Source: Thermomicrobiaceae bacterium (GTDB lineage: Bacteria; Chloroflexota; Chloroflexia; Thermomicrobiales; Thermomicrobiaceae). From it: a stretch of 36,149 nucleotides of DNA. Below are positions 14,714 to 23,467 of this stretch, one piece after another. Under the pieces are notes generated by a model. That model made no database searches, was not told the origin of the DNA, and saw only the letters and a program-made list of their open reading frames with translations. Position numbers and translations under genes: made by a program. Within the stretch, counting starts at the first letter, position 1, and the number at the start of each line of letters is the position of its first letter. The DNA is taken from assembly GCA_014874455.1 (NCBI GenBank), contig JADBJL010000024.1, forward strand, positions 1-36,149. Reading direction: 5' to 3'.

Positions 14714-16489
14714 ATGAGCGGGCAGCACGCGGAGACCTCCACGGGCGAGCGAACGTTTTCCTGGTTCCAGGCGGGAGAGACGGCCGAGGCATACGTCGAG
14801 GCGCTGGTCTCCCAGGGGGTGTCGTGTCTCTTCCTGAACCCCGGCACCGACACGTTCCCGGTTCAAGAGGCGGTGGCCAAGCGCCAGGCCCTCGGCCGGC
14901 CGGTGCCGAGGGTCGTCCTCTGCCCCTTCGAGATCACCGCCCTGGCTGCGGCGCATGGCTACTACGCGGCCACTGGACGCCCGCAGGCGGTGCTCGTGCA
15001 CGTCGACGTCGGCACGCAGAACCTCGGCTCGATGCTGCACAACGCGCAGCGCGGCCGCGCCGCGGCCGTCGTCTCGGCTGGGCGGGCGCCCTATACCACC
15101 GACCGCGAAGTGCGCGGCGCGCGCGACTCGTACATCCACTGGCTGCAGGAGCAGATGGACCAGCACGGGATCGTGCGCAACTACACCAAGTGGGACTACG
15201 AGCTGCGGCGCCCCGATCAGGTCGGCGAGGCCGTCGCGCGCGCCTTCCAGGTCGCGGCCAGCGATCCGCCCGGCCCGGTCTACCTGACCCTGCCGCGCGA
15301 GGTGCTGATGGCCTCCCCCGGCGATGTGCGGATCTACCGCCCCGAGCGCTTCCCGCCGGCCCGCCTCGGGGCCGGCGACCCCGAGGCGCTGCACGAGGTG
15401 GCGAAGCTGCTGGTGCGAGCCGAGCGACCGGTCGTCCTGACCGGCAGCAGCGGCCGCAGCCGAGCCGGCTTCGAAGGACTGCTGCGCCTCGCCGAGCTGC
15501 TGGCCTTGCCGGTCGTCGAGTGGCGCGACCGCACCAACTTCCCGGCCGACCATCCGTTGCACCAGGGGTACAACTACGGCAACGAGCCGCTCATCGCGTC
15601 GGCCGATGTCGCTCTGATCCTCGATCACGATGTCCCGTACATCCCGACCCGAACCGACCTCTCGCCCGAGGCCACTGTCGTCCAGGTCGACCTCGATCCG
15701 GTCAAAGAGCGAGTGCCGCTCTGGACGTTCCCGGTGGATCTGCCTGTGAGGGCGGACACCGGTCGAGCGCTCGATGTGATCGCGAGTTACGCCAGCGAGC
15801 TGCTTACAGATGCCGACCGGCGGCGGGTCGAGAGCCGGCGGGCCGAGCTGGCGGCCAGCCATGCCCGGCTGCGCCAGCAGTGGAGCCGCGCGGCGCTGGA
15901 GCAGGCGAGCGCCCGGCCGATCGCCCCGGAGTGGCTCGGCTACTGCCTGGAGCAGCTCCGCCGCAAGGCTCCCGAGTTCGTCTTCGTCCTGGAAGCGGTG
16001 ACCAACGCGGTGACAATCGCTCGCCAGGTTCAGGTCGCCGAGTACGGTACCTGGTTCCAGAGCGGCGGCTCCGGCCTCGGCTGGGGCATCGGCGCGGCGG
16101 TGGGGATCAAATTGGCACAGCCGGATCGCCCGGTCGTCGCCGTGGTGGGCGACGGGTCGTTCCTCTTCGGCGCGCCGGTCGCCACGCTGTGGACGGCGCT
16201 GACGAGCGGGGCGCCGGTGCTGGTCGTGATCTGCAACAACGCTTGCTACAACGCCACCAAGCAGCCGCTGATCGCCGCCTATCCCGAGGGGTACTCGGTG
16301 CGGCTGGATCACTTCGTCGGGATCGATCTCGAGCCGGCCCCGCGCTACGACGTCCTGGCGACCTCGGTCGGGGCGTACGGCGAGCGCGTGGAGGATCCGG
16401 CCGAGGTTCTGCCGGCGCTGGAGCGGGGGCTGGCGCGCGTGCGGGATGGGCAGTCAGCCGTCCTCGATGTGATCCTGGCGCATCCGTAG
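14714..16489 (+). CDS. Thiamine-diphosphate-dependent enzyme, acetolactate-synthase-like
   Basis: A 591-residue ThDP enzyme of the acetolactate synthase / pyruvate oxidase superfamily. The N-terminal PYR domain has the cofactor-activating Glu (about residue 73, CPFEITALAAAHGYY). A central domain of the nucleotide-binding type runs about 210-360. The C-terminal PP domain has the GDGS motif (479-482) followed by the NN pair (508-509), the Mg/ThDP signature. It is divergent from classical IlvB, and no small subunit adjoins it, so true acetolactate synthesis is doubtful; a 2-oxoacid decarboxylase or ligase role is equally possible. GGGGG lies about 5 bases before the chosen ATG. The gene converges on the radical SAM gene. 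Confidence 0.9.
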   Translation: MSGQHAETSTGERTFSWFQAGETAEAYVEALVSQGVSCLFLNPGTDTFPVQEAVAKRQALGRPVPRVVLCPFEITALAAAHGYYAATGRPQAVLVHVDVGTQNLGSMLHNAQRGRAAAVVSAGRAPYTTDREVRGARDSYIHWLQEQMDQHGIVRNYTKWDYELRRPDQVGEAVARAFQVAASDPPGPVYLTLPREVLMASPGDVRIYRPERFPPARLGAGDPEALHEVAKLLVRAERPVVLTGSSGRSRAGFEGLLRLAELLALPVVEWRDRTNFPADHPLHQGYNYGNEPLIASADVALILDHDVPYIPTRTDLSPEATVVQVDLDPVKERVPLWTFPVDLPVRADTGRALDVIASYASELLTDADRRRVESRRAELAASHARLRQQWSRAALEQASARPIAPEWLGYCLEQLRRKAPEFVFVLEAVTNAVTIARQVQVAEYGTWFQSGGSGLGWGIGAAVGIKLAQPDRPVVAVVGDGSFLFGAPVATLWTALTSGAPVLVVICNNACYNATKQPLIAAYPEGYSVRLDHFVGIDLEPAPRYDVLATSVGAYGERVEDPAEVLPALERGLARVRDGQSAVLDVILAHP

Positions 16490-16532
16490 CGACGTGGCGT
16501 GGTCGCCGAGCTGGTGCCCCCGGCCGGCTCGC

Positions 16533-18038
16533 TCATTCTGCTTTCAGCGGATCCAACTGATCCGCAGTCGGCTCCGCTCAGCAGAACCACGATTCGGTGA
16601 GGCGTGGTGGCGGGGGACGATGCCTGCGTCGCGGCGGATCTGCCGGAGGCTCGATTCCGGCAGCCGCGCAGGCGAGCGCTCGCACGGCGGCGAAGGTTGC
16701 GTAGTTGTCCCAGCCTTCGCGCGTCGCCCGCTCGACCAGAGCTGCCACCTCACGCTGCAGGCGATCGACGCGTGGGTCGGGATGCGTCCAGGTATAGGTG
16801 AAGGCAGCCTCGTCGAGCGGGCCGACCCACTCGGCTGCGTCCGGCCGGTCGAGCAGCGCCGAGCCTGGCGGCACCAGCAGGCGGATCGAGAGGTGTACTG
16901 GGTCGACGTGCTCGATCAACCCCTGTTCCTCGATGAAGTCGAGCAGCTCCAGGTAGTCCTCGAGCGTCGTCCACGGCGTGAACGGGAGCAGCGAGGGGCG
17001 CAAGGCGATGCCGGCCTCGTCCAGCACGCGCAGCGCCTCGACGACATCGGCCTTGCGGTGGCCCTTGTCGATCTTCTCCAGCACCAGGTCGCTCGCCGAT
17101 TCGACCGCCGAGACGACGAAGACGCACCCCAGGCGCCGGAACTCGGGGAAGAGCTCGCGGTGGCGCAGGATGTGCTCGATCCGGGTGGTGAAGTCGAAGG
17201 TGACGTGCGGGAACTCCTCGTGCAGCGCCTGGCAGACGCGCAGGCTATGCGTGGGGCCGTTGAGGAAGTCGGGGTCGCCGAAGGTGATGTGGCGCACCCC
17301 CTGCCGCACCTGCCGGCGGATATCGGCCAGCACGACCTGGCGCGGGATGGCGAAGAAGCGCCCGCGGTAGACGGGCACGATCGGGCAGTGCAGGCAGGTG
17401 TGGTGGCAGCCGCGGGTCGTCTCGGTGTAGCCGGCCGGCACGGCGCGGCCGTCCATGACCAGGTGGGCGTAGTGCCGCGGCGGCGGCAGATCGGAGCGGT
17501 CAGGCTCCGGGAAGTCGATCCGGGCGAGCGACGGGCCGGCCCGGTAGGCGCGGTCACTGACGCCGGGTACCGGGCCTGGTTCGCCGCGTTCCAGCGCCTG
17601 GATCAGGGCGAGCAGCGGCGCCTCGTACTCGCCGCCGATGACGAAGTCGGCCCACTCGCGGAGCAGGTACTCGGCGTTGAGCCAGGCGTAGAGGCCGTAG
17701 AAGCAGAGCAGCGCGCCCGGGTTCCGGCGCCGGATGCGCGCGGCCAGCTCGATGCCGAGCCGGAGCGCGGTATGCATCGGAACCGAGATGGCGACCAGCC
17801 GCGCGGCCGCAATGGTCGCGTCGTCCGGCGGGGCGACGGCCGCGTCCACGGCGACCGGCCGGTAGCCGGCACGGCGCAGGTAGGCCAGCGGGAAGGCGAG
17901 GTTGAGCGGCTGGTGGCCCAGCTCGTAGCAGGAGAGCAGCAGGATCGCCCCAGGCGCTTTCAGGTCGAGCGGCATCGGCTGAAGCCGAGCGACCGGCTGG
18001 CTGGCAGCGTCTCTGGTTGTCGTCGACAGCGAGGCCAT
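16533..18038 (-). CDS. Radical SAM selenoprotein with Cys-Sec-Ala-Glu-Pro tail (B12-binding-type N-domain)
   Basis: A 501-residue protein if the TGA at plus-strand 16578-16580 is read as selenocysteine. The N-terminal half (about 30-150) resembles a cobalamin-binding-type Rossmann domain. The radical SAM domain carries Cys211, Cys215 and Cys218 (CHHTCLHC) for the 4Fe-4S cluster. Before the TGA the frame reads TESWFC; after it, AEPTADQLDPLKAE and then a TGA stop at 16533-16535. Cys486-Sec487-Ala-Glu-Pro matches the tail for which a family is named (CUAEP/CCAEP-tail radical SAM (seleno)protein, from memory). A SECIS-like stem-loop encloses the TGA. Ending at 16578 would give a product lacking the motif. 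ATG 18038 has GAGGAG 8 bases upstream; an earlier start at 18104 looks non-coding. The reaction is unknown. It lies 72 bases after gamma-glutamyltransferase on the same strand. Confidence 0.87.
16536..16586 (-). promoter_or_regulatory. Candidate bacterial SECIS element
   Basis: In the mRNA (minus strand) UUCUGCU (16586-16580, including the U of the UGA) pairs perfectly with AGCAGAA (16542-16536). Inside it GCGGAUC (16565-16559) pairs perfectly with GAUCCGC (16553-16547) around the loop AGUUG (16558-16554). The loop starts 19 bases after the UGA, within the spacing known for bacterial SECIS, and has a G in its first two positions. An alternative long stem is possible (AGCGGA with UCCGCU, CCGACU with AGUUGG). 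Both put the UGA at the base of a hairpin. This is drawn by eye and not energy-computed. Confidence 0.7.
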
Positions 18039-18110
18039 GCCCGGACTCCTCGACGATGAGCGCCGTCGGCACCTAAGGGTAACAGCCGGGGAAGGCAGAC
18101 CCAAGGGGCG

Positions 18111-19796
18111 TCAGGTCGGGATGCCGGGGCTGAACTCTTCTCCGGTGACGACCGCATCGCCACCGGAGTAGCCGGCTGCGGCGCCGTCCGCTCGCCAGCA
18201 GGCGCCCCCGCGGAGCAGGCCGGTCTCCTGGTCGATCAGGATGCCGTTCATCCCGCCGGCGACCTTCGGAACGATTTGTACCGTGTGCCCGCGCCGCTCC
18301 ATCTCGGCCGCCAGCTCCGGCAGGCGGTCGAACCCGTGCTCGAGCTCGAGCACCGGCCCGCGGTCGAAGAGCCTGGGTGCCTCCACCGCCTCCTGCACGC
18401 TCATGCCGAAGTCGATGACGTTGACGATCGCTTGCAGCACCGCGCCGAAGATGCGCACACCGCCGGGCGTGCCGATCGCCAGCAGTGGTTTCCCCGCTTT
18501 GAGGACGATGGTGGGCGACATTGAGGAGAGGATGCGCTTGCCCGGGGCGATCGAGTTGGTGCGGCCTGGGGCCGGATCCATCAGCTTCATGCAGTTGTTG
18601 AGGAGCATCCCGGTTCGGGGTACTGTGACTTTCGATCCGAAGGCGCCGTTCAGCGTCTGCGTCGCCGAGACCACGTTCCCCTCGGCGTCCACGGCACAGC
18701 AGTGGGTGGTACAGGCTCCCTCCCCGTCCGGCGCGATCCCGGCCGCGTACTGCTGCGCCCGGCGCAGGTCGATCTGCGCCCGCCGCTCGGCGGCGTAGTC
18801 TTTGGACGTCAACCACTCGACCGGTACCTGTACCCGCTCGGGGTCGGCGAGGTAGCGGGCGCGGTCAGCGAAGGCGATCTTCATCGTCTCGGCGATCAGG
18901 TGCACGGTGTCGGGTGTGCTGAAGCCCATGGCCGCGAGATCGAAGCCCTCCAGGATGTTCAGCATCTGGACGATGTGGACGCCGCCAGAGGAAGCTGGCC
19001 CCATCGAGACGATCTCGTAGCCGCGATAGGTGCCGCGTACCGGCTCGCGCTCGTAGAGGCGGTAGCGCGCGAGATCGTCCAACGTGACCAGCCCACCGTT
19101 GAGCGCCATGTCGCGCGCGACTGCCTGGCCGAGTGGGCCGTCGTAGAGGTAGCTAGCACCCTCCGTAGCGATCCGCTCGAGGGTGGCTGCGTAGTCGGGG
19201 CGGCGGAGGATAGAGCCGACCGGCGCGGGCACACCCCCTGGCAGGAAGACCTCGGCCGAGGCGGGGAAGCGACGGAGCTCGTCCTCGCACAGCCGGATGA
19301 ACCCGTGCAGGTATGGGCTGACTCGGAAGCCCTGGCGCGCATAGCGCACCGCTGGCTCCAGCACGACCGCCAGCGGGAGGCGTCCATAGCGCTCGAGTGC
19401 CGTCGTCCAGCCGAGCAGGCTGCCGGGCGTGGCCACGGCCAGATAGCCGGTATCGTTGAGCCCGCCTTCCACCTCGTTGTCCAGCGAGCCGGGGATCGGC
19501 ACGTACATGTCCTCGCGCGCCGCCAGCGGCACGACGGCATAGTCGTCGATCGTCACCAGCCTGCCGTCGGCGAGCCGGATAGTGAAGAAGCCGGCTCCGA
19601 AGATCGAGACCATCATCGGCTCGACCACCGAGAGCGCGAACACCGTCGCCACAGCGGCGTCGATCGCGTTGCCGCCCCGCATCAGCATCTCGAGGCCGGC
19701 CAGCGAGGCCAGCGGGTGGTTCGAGGTCACCATGCCCAGTGAGGCGATCGCCTCGCGCTTGATGGTCGGTCGGCCAGTTGCGAGCTTCTCACTCAT
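18111..19796 (-). CDS. ggt: Gamma-glutamyltransferase
   Basis: A 561-residue N-terminal-nucleophile hydrolase of the gamma-glutamyltranspeptidase family. It cleaves gamma-glutamyl bonds (glutathione or related compounds), or acts as an acylase in some members. The autoprocessing/catalytic Thr is Thr363 in GEGACTTHCCAVD, at the expected large/small-subunit boundary. The small subunit continues with a TQTLNGAFGSKV segment, TGMLLNN and GTPGG. No signal peptide is visible at the chosen start, so it may be cytoplasmic, unlike E. coli Ggt. ATG 19796 begins the conserved region (MVTSNHPLAS at about 22); its ribosome site is weak (GGGAG about 15 bases upstream), so the start is less certain. It lies upstream of the selenoprotein gene on the same strand. 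Confidence 0.92.
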   Translation of the reverse strand: MSEKLATGRPTIKREAIASLGMVTSNHPLASLAGLEMLMRGGNAIDAAVATVFALSVVEPMMVSIFGAGFFTIRLADGRLVTIDDYAVVPLAAREDMYVPIPGSLDNEVEGGLNDTGYLAVATPGSLLGWTTALERYGRLPLAVVLEPAVRYARQGFRVSPYLHGFIRLCEDELRRFPASAEVFLPGGVPAPVGSILRRPDYAATLERIATEGASYLYDGPLGQAVARDMALNGGLVTLDDLARYRLYEREPVRGTYRGYEIVSMGPASSGGVHIVQMLNILEGFDLAAMGFSTPDTVHLIAETMKIAFADRARYLADPERVQVPVEWLTSKDYAAERRAQIDLRRAQQYAAGIAPDGEGACTTHCCAVDAEGNVVSATQTLNGAFGSKVTVPRTGMLLNNCMKLMDPAPGRTNSIAPGKRILSSMSPTIVLKAGKPLLAIGTPGGVRIFGAVLQAIVNVIDFGMSVQEAVEAPRLFDRGPVLELEHGFDRLPELAAEMERRGHTVQIVPKVAGGMNGILIDQETGLLRGGACWRADGAAAGYSGGDAVVTGEEFSPGIPT

Positions 19797-20007
19797 CGTT
19801 CGTGCTGGACTCCCTCGCAGGACTCGTCGCCGCGCCAGTCGTGCCAGTGCACGATACGCCTTGAAGGCGCGGCGGGCAAGACAGCGTGGGTCACGTTTCC
19901 GGAGAGGCGGGAGCCTGCGCGTGCAGCAGGCCGCCTGAGAACGCCAGGATGGTACGATGGCAGCGGAGCGGGCTGGCAGGCGTACGACGTGCGAGTGGAG
20001 ATCGCGG

Positions 20008-21216
20008 ATGGGCGACACGACGCGGATGGAGCCATCGAGGCGGGCGCGGCAGTTGCCGCCCTCGCCGATCCGGGCGCTGGCCCCGCTGGCCGAGGCGGCC
20101 AGGAAGCGCGGCGTGCGGGTGATCCATCTCAACATCGGCCAGCCTGACCTGCCGCCGCCGGCCTGCGTGCTGGAGGCGCTGGGACGGGCGAGCCGGCTGC
20201 CGCTGGTGTACGCGCCGGCCCGGGGCCTGCCGGAGACGGTCGAGGGCTGGTGCGCCTATTACCGGAGGCAGGGGATCGAGGTCGAGCCCGACGAGGTGCT
20301 GGTTACTGCTGGCGCCAGCGAGGCGCTCTGGCTCGCGCTGCTCGCGACTGCAGACCCCGGCGACGAGGTGCTGGTGCCCGAGCCGTTCTACGCGCCCTAC
20401 CAGGGGCTGCTGGCGGCAGCGGGCCTCGCGCTGGTGCCGGTACCGCCCGGCCCTGGCCTCGGCCCGCCCGATCCGGCCGAGCTGCGGGCGAGAGTCACGC
20501 CGCGCACCCGAGCGATCTTGCTCTGCAGCCCGGCGAACCCGTCTGGCGCCGTCTGGGATCGGGCGGCGTTGACGGCGGCGGGCGAGCTGGCTCGCCAGGC
20601 CGGTCTCTATCTCCTCTCCGACGAGACCTATCGGGAGATCGTCTTCGACGGGCCGCGCGCGACGAGCGTGCTCGAGCTGCTGGGCCTCGAGGAGCACGCC
20701 GTCGTGATCGACAGCCTGTCGAAGCGGTTCAACGTCTGTGGGCTCCGCATCGGGAGTCTCACGACCCGCAACCGCGCGGTGATGGCCGCGGCGCTGGAGC
20801 TGGCTGAGCTGCGGCTGGCGCTCCCGGTCGTCGACCAGCTCGCGGTCGCCGGTGCGCTGGCCGCCCCGCGCCCGTACGTGGACGAGGTGGTGGCGGCGTA
20901 CCGTGCCCGGCGCGACGCCGCGCTGGCAGCCCTATCGACCGTCCCCGGGGTCGAGGCCCACCGGCCGGGCGGCGCATTCTACATCGTCGTGCGTCTGCCG
21001 GTGGACGACGCCGAGCGCTTCGCCGCCTGGCTGCTGGCCGAGTTCGAGCACCGGGGTGAAACGGTGATGCTCACGCCGATGCGCAGCTTCTACGCCACGC
21101 CAGGCGCTGGCTGCGACGAGGTGCGGCTGGCGCTGGTGCACGGGCCGGAGACACTGGGGCGGGCGGTCGAGATCATGGCTGCCGGGCTGGCGGCCTACCC
21201 GGGGCGCACCGGGTGA
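20008..21216 (+). CDS. Class I/II PLP-dependent aminotransferase
   Basis: A 402-residue fold-type I aminotransferase. Motifs: HLNIGQPDLPPP near 40-51, TAGASEALWLAL near 100-111, SPANPSGAV (174-182), SDETYREIVFDG (204-215) with the PLP-pyridine Asp, and DSLSKRFNVCGLRIG, where Lys239 should form the Schiff base. The substrate cannot be told from sequence; an aspartate/alanine-type amino acid is likely. The ATG at 20008 has GTGGAG 7 bases upstream. The gene is divergent from gamma-glutamyltransferase (211-bp spacer) and converges on the PATAN gene with a 29-bp gap. Confidence 0.92.
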   Translation: MGDTTRMEPSRRARQLPPSPIRALAPLAEAARKRGVRVIHLNIGQPDLPPPACVLEALGRASRLPLVYAPARGLPETVEGWCAYYRRQGIEVEPDEVLVTAGASEALWLALLATADPGDEVLVPEPFYAPYQGLLAAAGLALVPVPPGPGLGPPDPAELRARVTPRTRAILLCSPANPSGAVWDRAALTAAGELARQAGLYLLSDETYREIVFDGPRATSVLELLGLEEHAVVIDSLSKRFNVCGLRIGSLTTRNRAVMAAALELAELRLALPVVDQLAVAGALAAPRPYVDEVVAAYRARRDAALAALSTVPGVEAHRPGGAFYIVVRLPVDDAERFAAWLLAEFEHRGETVMLTPMRSFYATPGAGCDEVRLALVHGPETLGRAVEIMAAGLAAYPGRTG

Positions 21217-21245
21217 ACGCGCGGAGAGTGGCCGGGTGCCCGTCC

Positions 21246-22439
21246 CTACGGCGTCGACGTGGGGTAACCGGTACGCCGACGCTCTCGGCGGGAGGGTTGC
21301 TGGCGTGGCTCGCGGAACATGTCGAGTAACAGCAAGCCCTCGATCTCGTAGAACTCGTACATCCGCAGCATCTGCTGCAGCTCCGGGTCGGCGTGGCGGT
21401 ACAACCCTTCCATCAGTCCCTGCGCTACGACTGGCTCGAACATCTTCGAAAACTTGTTGTTCTGGATCGCGATGAACAGCTTGTAGAGGTCGATCAGCTC
21501 AGTCGCCGAGAGGCGGGTATCGCGGTCGGTCTTGATGACGCGGCCCGAGGCCATGCGCACGCGCAGCCCGTGCTGGAGGGCGAAGCGGTTCAACTGGTTT
21601 TCGAACTCGAGCGCGATCCGCGCGTAGTCGAAGAGGATCAGCTTGAGGTAGATCGACTCGACTGCGAGCGTGAAGAGCTCGATGATTTTCTCGCGGTTCG
21701 GCGGCACCGCTTCCACGTAGCCGCCGCGGGCTAGGTGATACAGGGCACGGGCAGCCTGGAACTGGGTAATACCAGCATCGCGCGCGATGGCGGCCACGTC
21801 GCGCTGGCCATCGACGAGCCGGAAGACCGGCAGAAACTCCTCAGGCACCGGCTCGATCGGCATCGGGGTACGCCGCCGGAAGATCACGTAGACCGACGGC
21901 ACGACCGGGCTGATCTCGATCCACTCGTCGACCCGGCGCGTGCCCTCGATGATCAGTTGCATGCTGTCGATGCTGACCGGTACTCCACCTTCGTAGACAC
22001 AGTGGCCCGACGAGAACGTGAAACGGCAATTCCGCCAGAGAAAGAGAGTGTAAATCGAGATTTCCAAGAGCTGTTCCTGGCAGGCCTCCAGGTCGGCATC
22101 GGTGATCGTCCGGGTGACCTTGAGGTGGCGGATGATCGCGTCCTCGGTGCGGATGCCGCGGCGCCGCAGCTCTTCCAGGTGCGAGAGCTCGACTTTGCCT
22201 GTGCGGATCAGGAGATCCGGGATACTCGGCAAGCGCGAGCCGGCTGCCACGTAGGTGATGTTGCCCTGCTCGAAGGTGATGGTTCGCGTGTTCCAGCCCT
22301 GGATCAGCGTGAGCGTGCCGGTCTTGCGCAGAAAGCTCAGCATCTGGAGAAGGTCGGAGAGCGTGAAGACGCCCAGCCGCCCCAGCAGGTCGTACTCATC
22401 CGTCGTCGCCAGCACGGAAGTGTTGAACCGGTCGGTCAT
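21246..22439 (-). CDS. PATAN/DUF4388 domain protein
   Basis: A 397-residue protein. The N-terminal 100 residues (GRLGVFTLSDLLQMLSFLRKTG, then TLIQGWNTRTITFEQGNITYV) are a PATAN/DUF4388 domain, which in other bacteria binds response-regulator or signalling partners. The middle part, with QRDVAAIARDAGITQFQAARALYHLARGG, has a winged-helix look, and the C-terminal 130 residues are helical with YKLFIAIQNN. It is probably a cytoplasmic signalling adaptor. The ATG at 22439 overlaps the SGNH hydrolase stop by 4 bases (ATGA), with GGAGG 7 bases upstream. It is the last gene of a three-gene operon. Confidence 0.87.
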   Translation of the reverse strand: MTDRFNTSVLATTDEYDLLGRLGVFTLSDLLQMLSFLRKTGTLTLIQGWNTRTITFEQGNITYVAAGSRLPSIPDLLIRTGKVELSHLEELRRRGIRTEDAIIRHLKVTRTITDADLEACQEQLLEISIYTLFLWRNCRFTFSSGHCVYEGGVPVSIDSMQLIIEGTRRVDEWIEISPVVPSVYVIFRRRTPMPIEPVPEEFLPVFRLVDGQRDVAAIARDAGITQFQAARALYHLARGGYVEAVPPNREKIIELFTLAVESIYLKLILFDYARIALEFENQLNRFALQHGLRVRMASGRVIKTDRDTRLSATELIDLYKLFIAIQNNKFSKMFEPVVAQGLMEGLYRHADPELQQMLRMYEFYEIEGLLLLDMFREPRQQPSRRERRRTGYPTSTP

Positions 22440-23467
22440 GGGGTGCCTCCGAACGGGATGACCGTCACCTGCGCTTCCCCAACGTGGCCAGCGACGTCGT
22501 ACGCCCTGACGAGGAGGGTCGTCTGAGCGGTGGCACCGGCGCTGTCCCAAAGGGCCAGCCAGACGTGCTGCTCAGGGTGATACTGGAGCTCGACCGGTGG
22601 TCGATCCCCTACCAGGAGTTCAACACGTGCGACGCCGACGTTGTCGGTCGCCTGCACCCGCACGGTGGCGAAGCGTCGCGCCAGCGGCCCCGCCGCCGGC
22701 CGCTCGATCTGCACGCTGGGTGGTTCGGTATCGATGCCGAGCGCTTGCCAGACAAGCCGAGCAATCTCCTCGTACCCCGCGTTCGTCGGGTGCACATCGG
22801 CAGGGTACCACGTCCATTCCTGGATATGACCGCGAAAAGCCGGCTCCAGATCAGCCACGGGCGCACCGTACCGGGCCGCTGCCTCGCGGATGACCGCGTT
22901 GAACTGGGCGACCCACCAGGCGTCAGTCTGCACGGCGAAGGGATCCCCCTCGCTCAAATCGTACACCGTCGTCACCACGAGAGGCGACTCCTGGCCGAGC
23001 ACGTCCCGGATAGCAGCGAGCGCCGCCGGATAGTCTTGGCGAAAGCGATCGAGCCCGGCCTGGCGTTCCTCCGGAGACGCGTCGAGCAGCTCGAGCAGGT
23101 CGTTGCCTCCCAGGCTGAGCATTACAGCACGGATCTCGGCCTGCTGCGAGCGAAGACGCGCCACCTCGTCGCGGAGGCGAGCGAGTTGCTCACCCTGGAG
23201 GAAGGACCGGGTCGTCTCGCCTGGCACGGCGAGGTTCACGAGCCGGGTCGAGCGGGCCGTCGCCTGAGCCAGCAGGTCGCAGACAAGCCGCGGATAGGCG
23301 CGCTTGCGCGGCAGCGTGGTGCCGATCCCGGCGCTGAGCGAGTCACCCAGTGCCAGGCAGACCGGCTGTGCCGCCGCGCCCACCTCGCGGCCGGTCATGG
23401 CGGGCAGGCCGGCCAGCGCGGCGAGCGCCAGGGAAGCCAGCGCCGCTAGCCATCGGTACCGGCTCAT
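22436..23467 (-). CDS. Secreted SGNH/GDSL hydrolase with C-terminal Ig-like domain
   Basis: A 343-residue exported protein. A signal peptide (1-32, ending VGAAA) precedes an SGNH hydrolase domain with the nucleophile Ser43 in LALGDSLSAG, oxyanion Asn122 in LGGND, and the Asp224/His226 pair in DVHPTNAGY. This is a lipase/esterase or deacetylase fold. After about residue 250 a beta-rich Ig-like domain follows (TEPPSVQIERPAAG, then ATDNVGVARVELLVGD). The substrate is unknown. Its ATG overlaps the HIT-Nudix stop (ATGA) and its stop overlaps the PATAN gene start, so the three genes form one translation-coupled unit. Confidence 0.92.
   Translation of the reverse strand: MSRYRWLAALASLALAALAGLPAMTGREVGAAAQPVCLALGDSLSAGIGTTLPRKRAYPRLVCDLLAQATARSTRLVNLAVPGETTRSFLQGEQLARLRDEVARLRSQQAEIRAVMLSLGGNDLLELLDASPEERQAGLDRFRQDYPAALAAIRDVLGQESPLVVTTVYDLSEGDPFAVQTDAWWVAQFNAVIREAAARYGAPVADLEPAFRGHIQEWTWYPADVHPTNAGYEEIARLVWQALGIDTEPPSVQIERPAAGPLARRFATVRVQATDNVGVARVELLVGDRPPVELQYHPEQHVWLALWDSAGATAQTTLLVRAYDVAGHVGEAQVTVIPFGGTP

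Noticed and set aside
14699-16312. 537-codon minus-strand and 578-codon alternative plus-strand frames over the thiamine-diphosphate gene
   Set aside because: The true frame has the cofactor motifs and a promoter; the others are compositional shadows.
16494-18059. 521-codon plus-strand frame opposite the radical SAM gene
   Set aside because: No family features; the minus strand has the CxxxCxxC motif and the conserved tail.
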